Positions 1 through 9,262 of a stretch of DNA of 64,000 bases are shown here, piece by piece. Below the pieces are notes generated by a model. That model was not told where the DNA came from. It saw nothing but the letters and a program-made list of their open reading frames with translations, and made no database searches. The stretch is taken from positions 203,255 through 267,254 of the forward strand of contig NZ_BBNN01000027.1 in the NCBI RefSeq assembly GCF_000829695.1. The letters run 5' to 3'. This stretch comes from Streptomyces sp. NBRC 110035. GTDB taxonomy: Bacteria; Actinomycetota; Actinomycetes; Streptomycetales; Streptomycetaceae. A program made the position numbers and the translations under genes. The first letter of the stretch is position 1. Every line of letters begins with the position of its first letter.

Positions 1-323
1 TTCCGGCGGCCCTGCTGCAACCCGACGGCACCGTGGACTTCCTCGACCGGGCCACCGACCCGCCGCTCGGCGCGCGCCCTGAGCACAGCCCCCGCCCCCA
101 GGCCGAGACCACCTACCCCACGGGCGCCACCCTGGTGCTGTACACCGACGGACTGGTCGAGCGCCGCCGCGAGGACATCGATGCCGGTCCGACCCGGCTT
201 GCCGGCTCGCTCACCCGCCACCAGGGCGCACATCCCGAAAGGCTCGCGGACGCCCTCCTCGCCGATCTGACGCCACCTGCGCACGACACCGACGACATCG
301 CCCTCGTGGTCCTCCCTCTGTGA
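1..323 (+). CDS. SpoIIE/PP2C-type serine phosphatase, C-terminal part
   Basis: The reading frame is open from the left edge of the window, so only the last ~107 residues are present. They carry the closing motifs of the SpoIIE/RsbU PP2C-like phosphatase fold: a strand with LYTDGLVERR, where the Asp is a predicted metal ligand, and a terminal TDDIALVVLPL-like strand with the second Asp pair. Family members dephosphorylate anti-sigma-factor antagonists, often behind PAS or GAF sensor domains. The upstream sensor part lies outside the window, so the signal it reads is unknown. The gene converges on the MFS gene and has no visible functional link to it. Confidence 0.88.
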   Translation, partial: PAALLQPDGTVDFLDRATDPPLGARPEHSPRPQAETTYPTGATLVLYTDGLVERRREDIDAGPTRLAGSLTRHQGAHPERLADALLADLTPPAHDTDDIALVVLPL

Positions 324-661
324 CGGATCCGGCAGCCCGGCAGGCGTCGCCCGTTCGTTGACGACGACCCCACGTTCGTCCGGGTCCTGGGCATGCCGGC
401 CACCCTCGCCGGCCGTCGGTGCGCAGCGGGTGACCGTGGTCGTCACACCCTCGACCGGGTGCCGCCCCCGACGCTGTCAGCCGTGAGAGGGCCTGGGAGT
501 TTCCGGGCGCTCCGCTCGGACGGGGACCGCACCGGGGAGGGGAATCCTGTCGTCGGCGAGGCGGTGGCCGACATCGGCCCGCACCGGTGAGTACGGCGTC
601 CCGGCCGGCGGAGCGAGCGCATACCGCGGACACACCGGCGTCCGGGCGCGGCGGACGCCGG
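324..661. other. Intergenic stretch, no gene seen
   Basis: This is a 338-base gap between two convergent genes. Reading frames here are short and show no recognisable family. No strong hairpin was picked out by eye. Confidence 0.5.
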
Positions 662-2017
662 TCAAGCGGGCGGGTCGGCTCCCGTATCCGCCTTCCGGGG
701 CACGACCCGGATCCGCGGGACGCGGCGGCTCCACCCGAATCCGAGCCGATGGTCGCCGGCTCTGATCAGGAGGAGGCCGGTCGCCGTCGCGGTGACAGCC
801 GCCACCGCGCCGGCCGCCCCGAGGCCGGCCCGGGCGCCGTACGTGTCGGTGATCAGGCCGACCACCGGTGCGCCGAGAGGCGCCCCGCCGAGGAGGACCA
901 TCATGTACAGCGCGGTGACCCGGCCCCTGAAGGTCGGGGCGGTCGAGGTCTGCATGGTGGCGTTGGTGGTGACGTTGACGACCATGGCGAACAGGCCCAT
1001 GGGGACCATGAGCAGCGCGAAGCTCCACAGGGTCGGTGCCACGGCGGCCACGGTCTCCAGCGCGCCGAAGGCCAGCGCGGCGAGGAAGGGCAGTCTCCGC
1101 CGTGCTCTCTCGTGCCGGGCGGCGAGCAGCGCGCCGGCCAGGGAGCCCGCCGCGACCAGGGTGTTGAAGAGACTGTAGGCACCCGCACCGGCGTGGAAGA
1201 CGTCGTCGGCGAAGGCGGTGAGGTGCACGGGGAAGTTGAGGGCGAAGGTCCCGAAGAAGCCGACCAGGACGATGGGCCAGATCAGGTCGGGGCGACCGGC
1301 GACGTAACGCAGGCCCTCGCGCAGTTGCCCCTTTCCGTGCGGGGCGCGCTCGACGGCGTGCAGTTCGCGGCGCCGCATCAGCATCATGCAGGCCAGCGGT
1401 GCGGCGAACGAGACGCCGTTGAGGAGGAACGCCCACCCCGTACCGACGCCCGTGATCAGCAGGCCCGCGACGGCCGGCCCGATCAGCCGGGCGGACTGGA
1501 AGTTCGCGGAGTTGAGGCCGACCGCGTTCCGCAGCAGTCCCGGGCCGACCAGCTCGGAGAGGAAGGACTGCCGCGCGGGGTTGTCCAGCACCGTCGCGAG
1601 GCCCACGGCGAACGCGGCGGCGTACACGTGCCAGACGTTGACCAGGTCGGTCAGGGTGAGGACGGCGAGCACGAGTGCGGTGAGGGCCATGGCCACCTGG
1701 GTGGCGACGAGTATGGGGCGCTTGGGCAGACGGTCGACGAGAACGCCACCGTACAGGCCGAAGAGCAGCAGGGGCAGGAACTGCAGGGCTGTGGTGATAC
1801 CGACGGCGGTCGACGAGCCGGTGAGACCGAGGACCAGCCAGTCCTGGGCGATGCGTTGCATCCAGGTGCCGTTGTTGGAGACGACCTGGCCGAGGAAGAA
1901 CAGCCGGTAGTTCCTCACCTTCAGGGAGGACAGCAGAGGCGCCCTGGGGGAGAGGGGGCCGAACGGACCGCGCGTGTCGGGTGCGGGGGCGGAACCGGTT
2001 CCGGGTTCCGTAGTCAA
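662..2017 (-). CDS. MFS transporter (MFS_3 / enterobactin-exporter-like)
   Basis: This encodes a protein of about 451 residues with twelve hydrophobic segments typical of the major facilitator superfamily. The opening RNYRLFFLGQVVSNNGTW, followed by a helix with QDWLVL, matches the MFS_3 subfamily of drug and siderophore exporters. The cytoplasmic loop after TM2 contains GGVLVDRLPKRPIL, the classic MFS motif A. I place the start at the TTG at 2015-2017 because a perfect AGGAGG lies nine bases upstream; an ATG at 2083 would add 22 Arg-rich residues that look non-native. The substrate cannot be told from sequence. It lies tail-to-tail with the phosphatase and upstream of lacI on the same strand, with a gap of 249 bases. 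Confidence 0.85.
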   Translation of the reverse strand: MTTEPGTGSAPAPDTRGPFGPLSPRAPLLSSLKVRNYRLFFLGQVVSNNGTWMQRIAQDWLVLGLTGSSTAVGITTALQFLPLLLFGLYGGVLVDRLPKRPILVATQVAMALTALVLAVLTLTDLVNVWHVYAAAFAVGLATVLDNPARQSFLSELVGPGLLRNAVGLNSANFQSARLIGPAVAGLLITGVGTGWAFLLNGVSFAAPLACMMLMRRRELHAVERAPHGKGQLREGLRYVAGRPDLIWPIVLVGFFGTFALNFPVHLTAFADDVFHAGAGAYSLFNTLVAAGSLAGALLAARHERARRRLPFLAALAFGALETVAAVAPTLWSFALLMVPMGLFAMVVNVTTNATMQTSTAPTFRGRVTALYMMVLLGGAPLGAPVVGLITDTYGARAGLGAAGAVAAVTATATGLLLIRAGDHRLGFGWSRRVPRIRVVPRKADTGADPPA

Positions 2018-2266
2018 TCGGGTTCGCCTCCTGGTCGTCGTCCGTCGAGAGTCGGCGGGAATTCGGCTCCGGCTCCGGCACACGGCTCCGGCGCCACCGG
2101 GGACGCCGACGGCTCGCCCGTGAACGGCGAAGGCGGCGGCCGGGCCCGCCCGTCGGCGTCGGCGCGGCAGTCGGTCACTGCCCCCTCGGGCGGGGCGGCC
2201 GGGCGCGTATGCGGGTGCCGTGGTGAAGAGCCCCGGGTCCGGTCGTGGCGAGAGGACCCGATACGG

Positions 2267-3328
2267 CTACGTGACCGGGGACATCGCGGGCGCCGAGGTC
2301 GAGTCGCGGACCACCAGGGTCGGGCGGTGCAGGATGGACTGACCCGTCTCACCGCCGTCACCGCCCATGACCTGGCGCAGCTTGGCGAACGCGGTGGCCG
2401 CCATCTCCTCCACCGGCTGGCGCACCGTGGTGAGCGCGGGCATGGCCATGCCCGCGAGCATGATGTCGTCGTAGCCGGTCACGGAGACGTCGCGGCCGAC
2501 CACCAGGCCCGCCTCCCTTGCACCCGCGATGACGCCGAGCGCGCACATGTCGTTGACGGCGACGATCGCGGTCGGCGGATGGGGGGCCGAAAGCATCTCC
2601 AACGCGGCGGCACGTCCGAGTTCTGCGGCGTTCCGGTCGTCAAAATCCACCGTGTCGGCTCCCGACCACACGATGCCGGCCGACCTGGGGAGGCCGGCGG
2701 CGTCGAGGGCCTGCCGGAACCCGCTGTAGCGCTCGGCCCGGTTGACGCTCCCGATCGAGCCGGACACGAAGGCCAGTCGCGTGTGCCCCAGGGCCAGCAG
2801 GTGTTCTGTCGCCAGGCGCATGCCGAGAACGTTGTCGGTCCCGATGTTCACCGCGCGGTGCGGATCACCGGGCTGGGCGGTGCGGTCGAAGGCCACGAGT
2901 CCGAGCCCGGCCTCGACGGTGGGCTTCACGTGGTCGAGTGAGGGAAGCGACGAGCACAGGACGACCCCGCCGATGCCGTCGCCCCAGAGTTCCTCCACAT
3001 AGCGACGCTCCCGGTCCGGGTCCCGTTCGCTGTTGCACAGAAGCATGTAGAAACTCTCTGCCAGTGCCGCCGCTTCGAGATGCCGGGCGAACGTGCCCCA
3101 GAACGGATTGGCCACCGACGGCACGATGAGGCCGAGCATCTGGATCCGCCCGGTGCGCAACTGCCGGGCGGCGCGGTTGGGGCGGTAGCCGAGGCGCCGG
3201 ATCGCCGACTCCACCCGGGACCGTGTCTCGGGCAGCATCTTGCCGGTCCGGCCGTTGAGCAGGTTGGAGACCGTACTCGGGGAGACCCCCGCTTCCCGTG
3301 CCACCTGGTAGATCGTTACCCCGGCCAC
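2267..3328 (-). CDS. LacI-family transcriptional regulator of the alginate locus
   Basis: This protein of about 353 residues has an N-terminal LacI helix-turn-helix (VTIYQVAREAGVSPSTVSN, residues 3-21), the hinge region, and a periplasmic-binding-protein-like ligand domain beginning LGLIVPSVANPF. The GTG at 3328 is chosen because the HTH begins two codons later and GGGAGAGGG lies just upstream. An earlier in-frame ATG at 3415 would run through the promoter. It is divergent from the sugar ABC importer and is probably its local repressor, with an oligoalginate or DEH/KDG-type inducer. Assignment of the inducer is inference from the neighbours; the family call is secure. Confidence 0.92.
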   Translation of the reverse strand: MAGVTIYQVAREAGVSPSTVSNLLNGRTGKMLPETRSRVESAIRRLGYRPNRAARQLRTGRIQMLGLIVPSVANPFWGTFARHLEAAALAESFYMLLCNSERDPDRERRYVEELWGDGIGGVVLCSSLPSLDHVKPTVEAGLGLVAFDRTAQPGDPHRAVNIGTDNVLGMRLATEHLLALGHTRLAFVSGSIGSVNRAERYSGFRQALDAAGLPRSAGIVWSGADTVDFDDRNAAELGRAAALEMLSAPHPPTAIVAVNDMCALGVIAGAREAGLVVGRDVSVTGYDDIMLAGMAMPALTTVRQPVEEMAATAFAKLRQVMGGDGGETGQSILHRPTLVVRDSTSAPAMSPVT

Positions 3329-3348
3329 TGACCCTCTCCCTGTGAATC

Positions 3349-3430
3349 GGAAACCAAATGTTTCCGTTGTGTTGACAGCCCGTACTGCCGTTCCTAGTCT
3401 CGTGCATCGAAACACCAGTAAATCGATGCA
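3349..3430. promoter_or_regulatory. Divergent promoter and two inverted-repeat operators
   Basis: Between lacI and the binding-protein gene there is a sigma-70-like promoter reading rightward: TTGACA at 3372-3377, a 17-base spacer, and TAGTCT at 3395-3400. It is flanked by two inverted repeats. GGAAAC-N5-GTTTCC spans 3349-3365 and TGCATCGA-N12-TCGATGCA spans 3403-3430, just after the -10 box. Both sites are placed where a LacI-type repressor could block transcription in either direction. Which one is the true operator is not known. Confidence 0.6.
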
Positions 3431-3489
3431 CTACTCAAAACGCAAGTTCGTCACCCGCTCAGTACGTACCTCTCAGTCGGGAGTCCCCT

Positions 3490-4779
3490 ATGCGCACACC
3501 TACGTCGCCCCTCTCCAGAAGAAGGCTCCTCGGACTGGGCGCCGCCACCGCGGCGGGTGCCGCGCTGTCCGCCTGTGGCGGCCCCGCACCTCAGAAGGAG
3601 GGCGGCGGTGACGCGTCCCTGCGGCTGCTCACCCCGATCTTCGACCGCGCGGACGGACAGAAGCTGCTCACCTCGCTGCTCGCCGACTTCAAGAAGGACC
3701 ACCCGGGCGTCAGCGTCCAGGTGGACTACACCGAGTACGGAAAGCTCAACGAGAAGCTTGCCACCTCGATCGTGGGAGGCCGGCCCTACGACGTCATGCT
3801 GATGGGCGTCGGCTGGATTCCGCCCTTCGTCGAGAAGGGCGTGCTCGCCGATCTCGGGACGAGCCAGTCCGAACTGGACCGCCTGTACAACCCGCGGGTG
3901 GTGCAGCCGGGGATCTACGAGGGCAAGACGTACGCCCGCCCCATCCTGCTCGACACCCGGATAGGCATCTACCGCAAGGACATCCTCGCCGAGGCGGGGA
4001 TCGACGCGCCGCCGAAGGACCTGACCGAGCTGAAGGAGATGGGGAAGGAGCTGACCGTCCGCAAGGGCGGCAAGCTGACGCGGGCCGGCGTGGACATCCT
4101 CAGCAACGACCTGCGCCAGACCTACCTTCCCGTCATGTGGGCGCACGGCGCCGACCTGTTCGCCGACGGCAAGCCCGTCTTCGACTCGGACGAGGCCGTG
4201 GACGCCCTGCAGTGGATGGTCGACATCATCCGCACGGAGAAGATCGAGGACTACGGCTTCACGCAGAAGGGAGCGGTCGTCGCTCCCCTGGTCCAGGGCA
4301 GGGCGGCGATGATGGTCGGCCACAACGACATGTGGCGGCAGGTCTCCGAGAGCGCGCCGGAGCTGATCGAGGAGGACAAGATCGCCGGGTTCATGCTGAA
4401 CCAGCAGCGTCCGGCGCTGTTCCAGGGCGGCACGCTGGCCACCATGTCGGCGAAGACGCGATATCCCGAGCAGGCCAAGGACCTGGTGGAGTTCCTTTCC
4501 GGGGAGAAGGTGTCGCCGCAGGCGGCCGAGCAGCGCGGCAACATCCCGGCGGTCCTCAGCGCGGCGGACTCCGACTACGTGAGGAGCAACAAGCTCGTCG
4601 CGTTCGCGGTGGACAACCTGGACCACGCCTTCTCCGAGGGTGGGGTGCCGACCTGGCTGGAGATCCGGGAGGAGTTCAAGCCGGCTCTGGAGAGCGCCCT
4701 GCTCGGCAAGTCCAGCCCGGCCGACGCCCTGCGGGGGCTGGCCGAGAGCGCCGAGGCCATCATCGCCAAGGGTGCGTGA
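3490..4779 (+). CDS. ABC transporter sugar-binding lipoprotein
   Basis: This 429-residue family 1 extracellular solute-binding protein has a twin-arginine-type signal (SRRRLLGLGAATAAGAAL) ending in a lipobox at LSAC, so it is probably exported by Tat and lipid-anchored. The body has the usual order of the family, with an N-lobe opening SLRLLTPIFDRADGQK and a C-terminal segment with LKPALESALLG-like helices. It is the first gene of the rightward operon, directly after the operators and ahead of two permeases. No ATPase gene is present; in Streptomyces the shared MsiK ATPase usually serves such importers. By context the ligand is probably an unsaturated alginate oligosaccharide. Confidence 0.9.
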   Translation: MRTPTSPLSRRRLLGLGAATAAGAALSACGGPAPQKEGGGDASLRLLTPIFDRADGQKLLTSLLADFKKDHPGVSVQVDYTEYGKLNEKLATSIVGGRPYDVMLMGVGWIPPFVEKGVLADLGTSQSELDRLYNPRVVQPGIYEGKTYARPILLDTRIGIYRKDILAEAGIDAPPKDLTELKEMGKELTVRKGGKLTRAGVDILSNDLRQTYLPVMWAHGADLFADGKPVFDSDEAVDALQWMVDIIRTEKIEDYGFTQKGAVVAPLVQGRAAMMVGHNDMWRQVSESAPELIEEDKIAGFMLNQQRPALFQGGTLATMSAKTRYPEQAKDLVEFLSGEKVSPQAAEQRGNIPAVLSAADSDYVRSNKLVAFAVDNLDHAFSEGGVPTWLEIREEFKPALESALLGKSSPADALRGLAESAEAIIAKGA

Positions 4780-5774
4780 CACCGGTGCCCAGCCATCCGG
4801 CCGTGGAAACGGCACGTCGACGCAGGCCGACAGTGCATCGATCTACTGAATTGGCCTCGGCGTCGCGGCAGGACGCACGGCCGCGGCGCCCGCGGAAGTT
4901 CGGACGGGAACGGCGCCGGGTCGCCCTCCTGCTGCTGGCGCCCTCGGTCATCCATCTCGTGTGGTGGATCGGCATCCCGGTCCTGGCCACCTTCGCCCTG
5001 GCGTTCACCGACTACGACATCCTCGCCGGCACGGTCACCTTCAACGGTCTGGACAACTTCCAGGAGATCTTCGGCGACCCGACCTGGAACGCGTCCATCT
5101 GGCATACGGTCGTCTTCACCTTCTTCACCGTGCCGGTGGCCATGGCGATCGCGGTCGTCCTGGCGCTCCTGCTCAACGTGAGGATGCGGGGGTCGGCCTG
5201 GTACCGGACGGCGGTCTTCATGCCGCACGTCACCGCGACCGTGGCGATCGCCCTGGTGTGGATGTGGATGTTCGAACCCCGGCTCGGTGTCGTCAACACC
5301 ATGCTCGGCTGGGTCGGCATCGACGGGCCGGCCTGGCTGGCCGACCCTGACTGGGCGCTGACCGCAGTGATCGTGGTGAGCATCTGGAAGGGCATCGGCA
5401 TCAAGATGCTCATCTACCTGGCCGCCCTGCAGGCCATGCCGAACGACGTGTACGAGGCGGCGAGGATCGACGGCGCCTCACAGGTGCGGCAGTTCTTCTC
5501 CATCACCCTGCCGCTGCTGAAGCCGGCGACGTTCTTCGTCCTGGTGGTGTCGATCATCGACTCCTTCCAGGCGTTCGACCAGCTGTACGTGCTGACGCCC
5601 GACGGAGGGCCCGGCAACTCGACGACGGTCATGACGTACGAGATCTACCGCACGGCGTTCAAGGAGTTCAACATGGGCGCGGCCTGCGCGCAGAGCGTGG
5701 TGCTGTTCGCCTTCCTGCTGGTGCTCATGCTGATCAGCCGGCGTCTCACCGGAAAGGAAGACGATGTCCGCTGA
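4776..5774 (+). CDS. Sugar ABC transporter permease (MalF-like)
   Basis: This protein of about 332 residues has six hydrophobic segments. The EAA loop near 5452-5490 reads YEAARIDGASQVRQFFSITLPLL, typical of carbohydrate importers. The start is set at the GTG overlapping the binding-protein stop; a GTG at 4785 would also work and shorten the basic N-terminus. It overlaps the next permease by 11 bases, implying translational coupling. It should form the heterodimeric channel with the following gene. Confidence 0.88.
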   Translation: MTPVPSHPAVETARRRRPTVHRSTELASASRQDARPRRPRKFGRERRRVALLLLAPSVIHLVWWIGIPVLATFALAFTDYDILAGTVTFNGLDNFQEIFGDPTWNASIWHTVVFTFFTVPVAMAIAVVLALLLNVRMRGSAWYRTAVFMPHVTATVAIALVWMWMFEPRLGVVNTMLGWVGIDGPAWLADPDWALTAVIVVSIWKGIGIKMLIYLAALQAMPNDVYEAARIDGASQVRQFFSITLPLLKPATFFVLVVSIIDSFQAFDQLYVLTPDGGPGNSTTVMTYEIYRTAFKEFNMGAACAQSVVLFAFLLVLMLISRRLTGKEDDVR

Positions 5775-6690
5775 GAAGCTCTCGGCCGGCGCCGCGCCCG
5801 TGAGCGCCCCGGGTACGAGCAGACCGCCGCTCGCCCCGCGTCTGCGGCGCCTGGCCCTGCACCTGGTACTCATCACGGTGTCCGTGGTGATGGCCATCCC
5901 CTTCCTGTGGATGATCGTCACGTCGCTCAAGACCGACCCCGACCTCGCCTCCTATCCCCCCGGGCTGCTGCCCCGCATCTGGGACTGGGACAACTATCCG
6001 GAAGCTCTCGAGTACGCCCCCTTCGGTACCTACTTCCGCAACAGTCTGTTCATCTCGCTCGGGCACACCGTACTGAACCTGGTACTGGCCTCCATGGCCG
6101 GATACGCTCTGGCCCGTATTCCGTTCCGGGGCAGCACCGTGGTCTTCATGGGTGTCCTGGCCACGATGATGATTCCGACCTACACCAAGATCGTGCCCCA
6201 GTACCTGATCGCCAAGGGCATTCCGTTCTTCGGCGACAACGACTACCTGGGCAGGGGCGGCCACGGCTGGCTCGACTCGTGGTGGGGTCTGATCATCCCC
6301 GGCGCGCTCACTCCGTTCGCCATCTTCCTCTTCCGGCAGTTCTACCTCTCGTTGCCACGTGAACTGGAAGAAGCCGCCCGCATCGACGGCATGGGGGAGT
6401 TCGGCATCTACGCCCGGGTGATGACGCCCCTGGTCAAGCCGGCCATCGCCACCGTCGGCCTGCTTACCTTCGAAAGCAGCTGGAACAACTTCCTGTGGCC
6501 GCTGATCATCACGACCGACACCGACCTGCGTGTCATCCAGGTGGGACTGTCCGCCTTCCAGCAGGCCGACCAGAACGCCTGGGCCTACATGATGGCCGGC
6601 ACGACGCTCGCCACGGTCCCGATGGTGGCGCTGTTCCTGCTCGCCCAGCGGTACTTCGTGCAGGGGTTTGCCAACTCCGGCATCAAATAG
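5764..6690 (+). CDS. Sugar ABC transporter permease (MalG-like)
   Basis: This 308-residue protein is the second channel subunit. It has a hydrophobic N-terminal helix (HLVLITVSVVMAIPFLWMI), further membrane helices, and the EAA loop LEEAARIDGMGEFGIYARV near 6364-6420. It ends with the usual short tail GFANSGIK. The gene start overlaps the previous permease by 11 bases. The 56-base gap to the reductase gene has a GGAG ribosome site, so the operon continues. Confidence 0.9.
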   Translation: MSAEKLSAGAAPVSAPGTSRPPLAPRLRRLALHLVLITVSVVMAIPFLWMIVTSLKTDPDLASYPPGLLPRIWDWDNYPEALEYAPFGTYFRNSLFISLGHTVLNLVLASMAGYALARIPFRGSTVVFMGVLATMMIPTYTKIVPQYLIAKGIPFFGDNDYLGRGGHGWLDSWWGLIIPGALTPFAIFLFRQFYLSLPRELEEAARIDGMGEFGIYARVMTPLVKPAIATVGLLTFESSWNNFLWPLIITTDTDLRVIQVGLSAFQQADQNAWAYMMAGTTLATVPMVALFLLAQRYFVQGFANSGIK

Positions 6691-6746
6691 CCCTGTTGCC
6701 CTGTCTCGGACATATCGGATCCGACTTACCGACCGGAGATCTCCTC

Positions 6747-7514
6747 ATGCCTTTTGACCTCACGGGGCGCCGCGCACTCGTCACCGGTGCCGGGCACGGC
6801 ATCGGCGCGGCCATCGCGCTCGGGCTGGCCCGAGCGGGTGCCGACGTGATCGTTCACCACGGTCGCTCCGCCGACTCGGCGGAGCGCGTCGTGGCCGACA
6901 TCAGCGCGCTCGGACGGAAGTCCACCGCCGTCGCCGCGGATGTCACGGACGCGGCCGCCGTCGACCGCCTGGTCGACGAGAGCGTGGCCTTCCTCGGCGG
7001 CCTCGACATCGTCGTCGCGAACGCCGGCCATCTCGTGGGACGGGTTCCCGTGGCCGACATGACCGAGGAACACTTCCGCAGCGTGATCGACGTCAACCTC
7101 GTCTCCGCCTTCCGGACGTGCCGGGCCGCCCTGCCGCACGTGCGGGAAGCCGGACGCGCGGGACGCATCGTCCTGATGGCCTCGCAGGCCGCTCACGACG
7201 GCGGCGGTCCCGGCGCGACGGCCTACGCGGCGGCCAAGGCAGGGGTGGTCGGCTTCGCCAAGGGGCTGGCCAAGGAGGTCGGCGGCGCCGGGGTCACGGT
7301 CAACGCCCTCGCTCCCGGATACATCGGTGAGACCGCCTTCCACGGCACGTTCACCGCGCCCGAGGCGCAGCGTGGCATCGTCGCGAAGCTGCCCATCGGC
7401 CGGGCGGGCACCGTGGAGGACGTCGCGGGCACGGCCGTCTACCTGGCCTCGGACGAGGCCGGGTACGTCACCGGTGCGACCTTCGACATCGGTGGTGGTG
7501 CATGGCCGCGCTGA
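6747..7514 (+). CDS. SDR oxidoreductase, probable DEH reductase
   Basis: This 255-residue classical short-chain dehydrogenase has an NAD(P)-binding TGAGHGIG (residues 12-19), NAG (around 91-93), a catalytic Ser in LMASQA, and a YAAAK catalytic Tyr/Lys pair. The ATG at 6747 follows a GGAG site, and a longer upstream frame is not needed. The family is broad. In alginate operons an SDR reduces 4-deoxy-L-erythro-5-hexoseulose uronate (DEH) to 2-keto-3-deoxygluconate, and the lyases, kinase and aldolase here make that the best reading. The next gene overlaps its end by 13 bases. The substrate is inferred, not shown by sequence. Confidence 0.82.
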   Translation: MPFDLTGRRALVTGAGHGIGAAIALGLARAGADVIVHHGRSADSAERVVADISALGRKSTAVAADVTDAAAVDRLVDESVAFLGGLDIVVANAGHLVGRVPVADMTEEHFRSVIDVNLVSAFRTCRAALPHVREAGRAGRIVLMASQAAHDGGGPGATAYAAAKAGVVGFAKGLAKEVGGAGVTVNALAPGYIGETAFHGTFTAPEAQRGIVAKLPIGRAGTVEDVAGTAVYLASDEAGYVTGATFDIGGGAWPR

Positions 7515-9256
7515 CCGTTCCGCGGGAGCCCGGCGGATGGTGGCATGCCTACGTCTGCCCGGCACACGGCGTGGAACTCGACCACGGTGACCTGCTCGGC
7601 GGCGTCTTTCCCGCCGGCGGCGCCGCCTGCCGCTACGGCTGCCGCCTGGACACCGACGCCGTACGGGGTGCGTGGACCGTACTGGCGCACCAGGAGATCG
7701 CCCGGCGCCTGCGGAACCTGGCCGCCGGCCCGCCCGACGAACGCCGCGAGGCCGTGGCGGTGCTGCGCCGGTACGCGGAGCTCTACGCCGGCCTGCCGCG
7801 CACGCACACAGGTGGTGACGACTGGATGCTGCGCGGACGGCTCTTCCACCAGGCGCTGACCGAGGCCATCTGGGCGGTGAACATCGCCCACGCGGCGCGC
7901 ACCCTCGCGGCGCACACCGATGACCCAGGACTGGACGAGTTCGTCCCCTTCCTCGAATCGCTCCGGGAAGCGGCCGGAGCGGCGCGAGGTGAGCTCCTCC
8001 GGAAGGGGGATGCCCGTTCGAACTACGCCGCCTGGCTCGCCGCCGCGGAGATCTCCTGCCGCTGCGCCGCCGACCTGATCGGCGGATCGGAGCCCGACGT
8101 GATCGGCCTCGCACAGGAGTACGGCCTCGTCGCCCACATGCGGACAGCGGTCCACCGGGACGGCTGGGAGTGGGAGGCGAGCACCTACTACCACCTGTTC
8201 GTCCTGCACGCCTACCTGCTCGCGCTGCGCGGCGCCCGTCCGGAGCGGATGCCTGACGACATGGCGGCGGTACTGGGCGCGATGGTCTCGGCGCTCGCGG
8301 GCGTCGCCGCTCCGGACGGCACGCTGCCGGCCCTGCACGACGGCCCCTACCGGCGCGAGGCACAGGCGGCGGAGATCAGCGAGGTGGCCGCGCTGGCCGC
8401 CCAGCTGTTCGCGGGCGCCCCGCTGAAGTCCGTCGCCCGGGCCGCCGAACGTGACTCGGCCGCCCCTCTCCCCGGGGACCTCGACGGGTGGTTCGCCGGG
8501 TTCCCGCTTCCCGCGCTGCTGCCGCGGCACACCTTCCCCGACGCCGGGTTCGCGGTCTTCCGGTCGGCGGGCGTCCACGCCCTGCTGGACGCCGGACCGC
8601 ACGGCGGCGGACACGGGCACCAGGACAAGCTGTCGCTCTACCTGTACGCGGACGACGGCACCGCCTGGCAACCGGACCCCGGACAGGTCCCGTACGCCCA
8701 CCGGAACCTGCGCAGGCACTACGCGAGTACGGTCGCCCACCCCACCTTCCGGGTCGACGGGACGGAACAGCGCCCCTGCGACGCCGTCCTCGACGGCGAC
8801 ACCGGCCGGTGCGAGCAGGCGTACGACGGCGTCACGGCGACACGGCGCGTCGTCACCGACCGGCGCTACCTGCTCGACATCTTCGTCCTCGAGGCCGCCA
8901 CCGAGCGCCGGCTCACCGCCCAGCTGCGTCCGGGCACCGATCTCGACGTCGTGGCGCAGGGGCCCGACCGGGCCCGCACGGTCTGGGGCGACGGCGAGTC
9001 CGCCGTGCTGACGGGTTGCCACGCCTCGCGCCCGCAGGCGGAGTTCACCGTCGTCACCCATCCCGGGCCCGCCGATGACCCGGCGCTGAGCAGGCAGGGC
9101 GTCGACTGGTCCCTCACCGGCCGGCGCGCCGTGTTCGTGTCCGTCTACCAGTCCGCCGAGACAGCGCCCCCGGTCCGCCGGGTGAGCCTGTCCGAACGGA
9201 CCGTCCACATCGATCTGGCCGACGGAACCGTCGCCACCCATCCCATCGGAGCGTGA
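7502..9256 (+). CDS. Heparinase II/III-fold polysaccharide lyase (candidate oligoalginate lyase)
   Basis: This 584-residue protein has no signal peptide, so it should act in the cytosol. The N-terminal (alpha/alpha) toroid opens with a Trp/His-rich segment (GGWWHAYVCPAHGVELDHG). The C-terminal beta-sandwich has GGGHGHQDKLSLYLYADDG around 8600-8658, containing the conserved His and the HxDKL-type metal/active-site strand of heparinase II/III-like lyases. This layout resembles PL15-type exolytic alginate or heparan lyases. With PL7, the reductase and the KDG enzymes nearby, exolytic cleavage of imported oligoalginate to DEH is the likely role. PL family and substrate are not certain. Confidence 0.8.
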   Translation: MAALTVPREPGGWWHAYVCPAHGVELDHGDLLGGVFPAGGAACRYGCRLDTDAVRGAWTVLAHQEIARRLRNLAAGPPDERREAVAVLRRYAELYAGLPRTHTGGDDWMLRGRLFHQALTEAIWAVNIAHAARTLAAHTDDPGLDEFVPFLESLREAAGAARGELLRKGDARSNYAAWLAAAEISCRCAADLIGGSEPDVIGLAQEYGLVAHMRTAVHRDGWEWEASTYYHLFVLHAYLLALRGARPERMPDDMAAVLGAMVSALAGVAAPDGTLPALHDGPYRREAQAAEISEVAALAAQLFAGAPLKSVARAAERDSAAPLPGDLDGWFAGFPLPALLPRHTFPDAGFAVFRSAGVHALLDAGPHGGGHGHQDKLSLYLYADDGTAWQPDPGQVPYAHRNLRRHYASTVAHPTFRVDGTEQRPCDAVLDGDTGRCEQAYDGVTATRRVVTDRRYLLDIFVLEAATERRLTAQLRPGTDLDVVAQGPDRARTVWGDGESAVLTGCHASRPQAEFTVVTHPGPADDPALSRQGVDWSLTGRRAVFVSVYQSAETAPPVRRVSLSERTVHIDLADGTVATHPIGA

Positions 9257-9262
9257 GAACGC

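Noticed and set aside
587..2941. 784-codon + strand frame across the MFS and LacI genes
   Set aside because: It covers two unrelated genes plus the gap between them and has Gly/Asp/Gln/Arg-rich low-complexity text.
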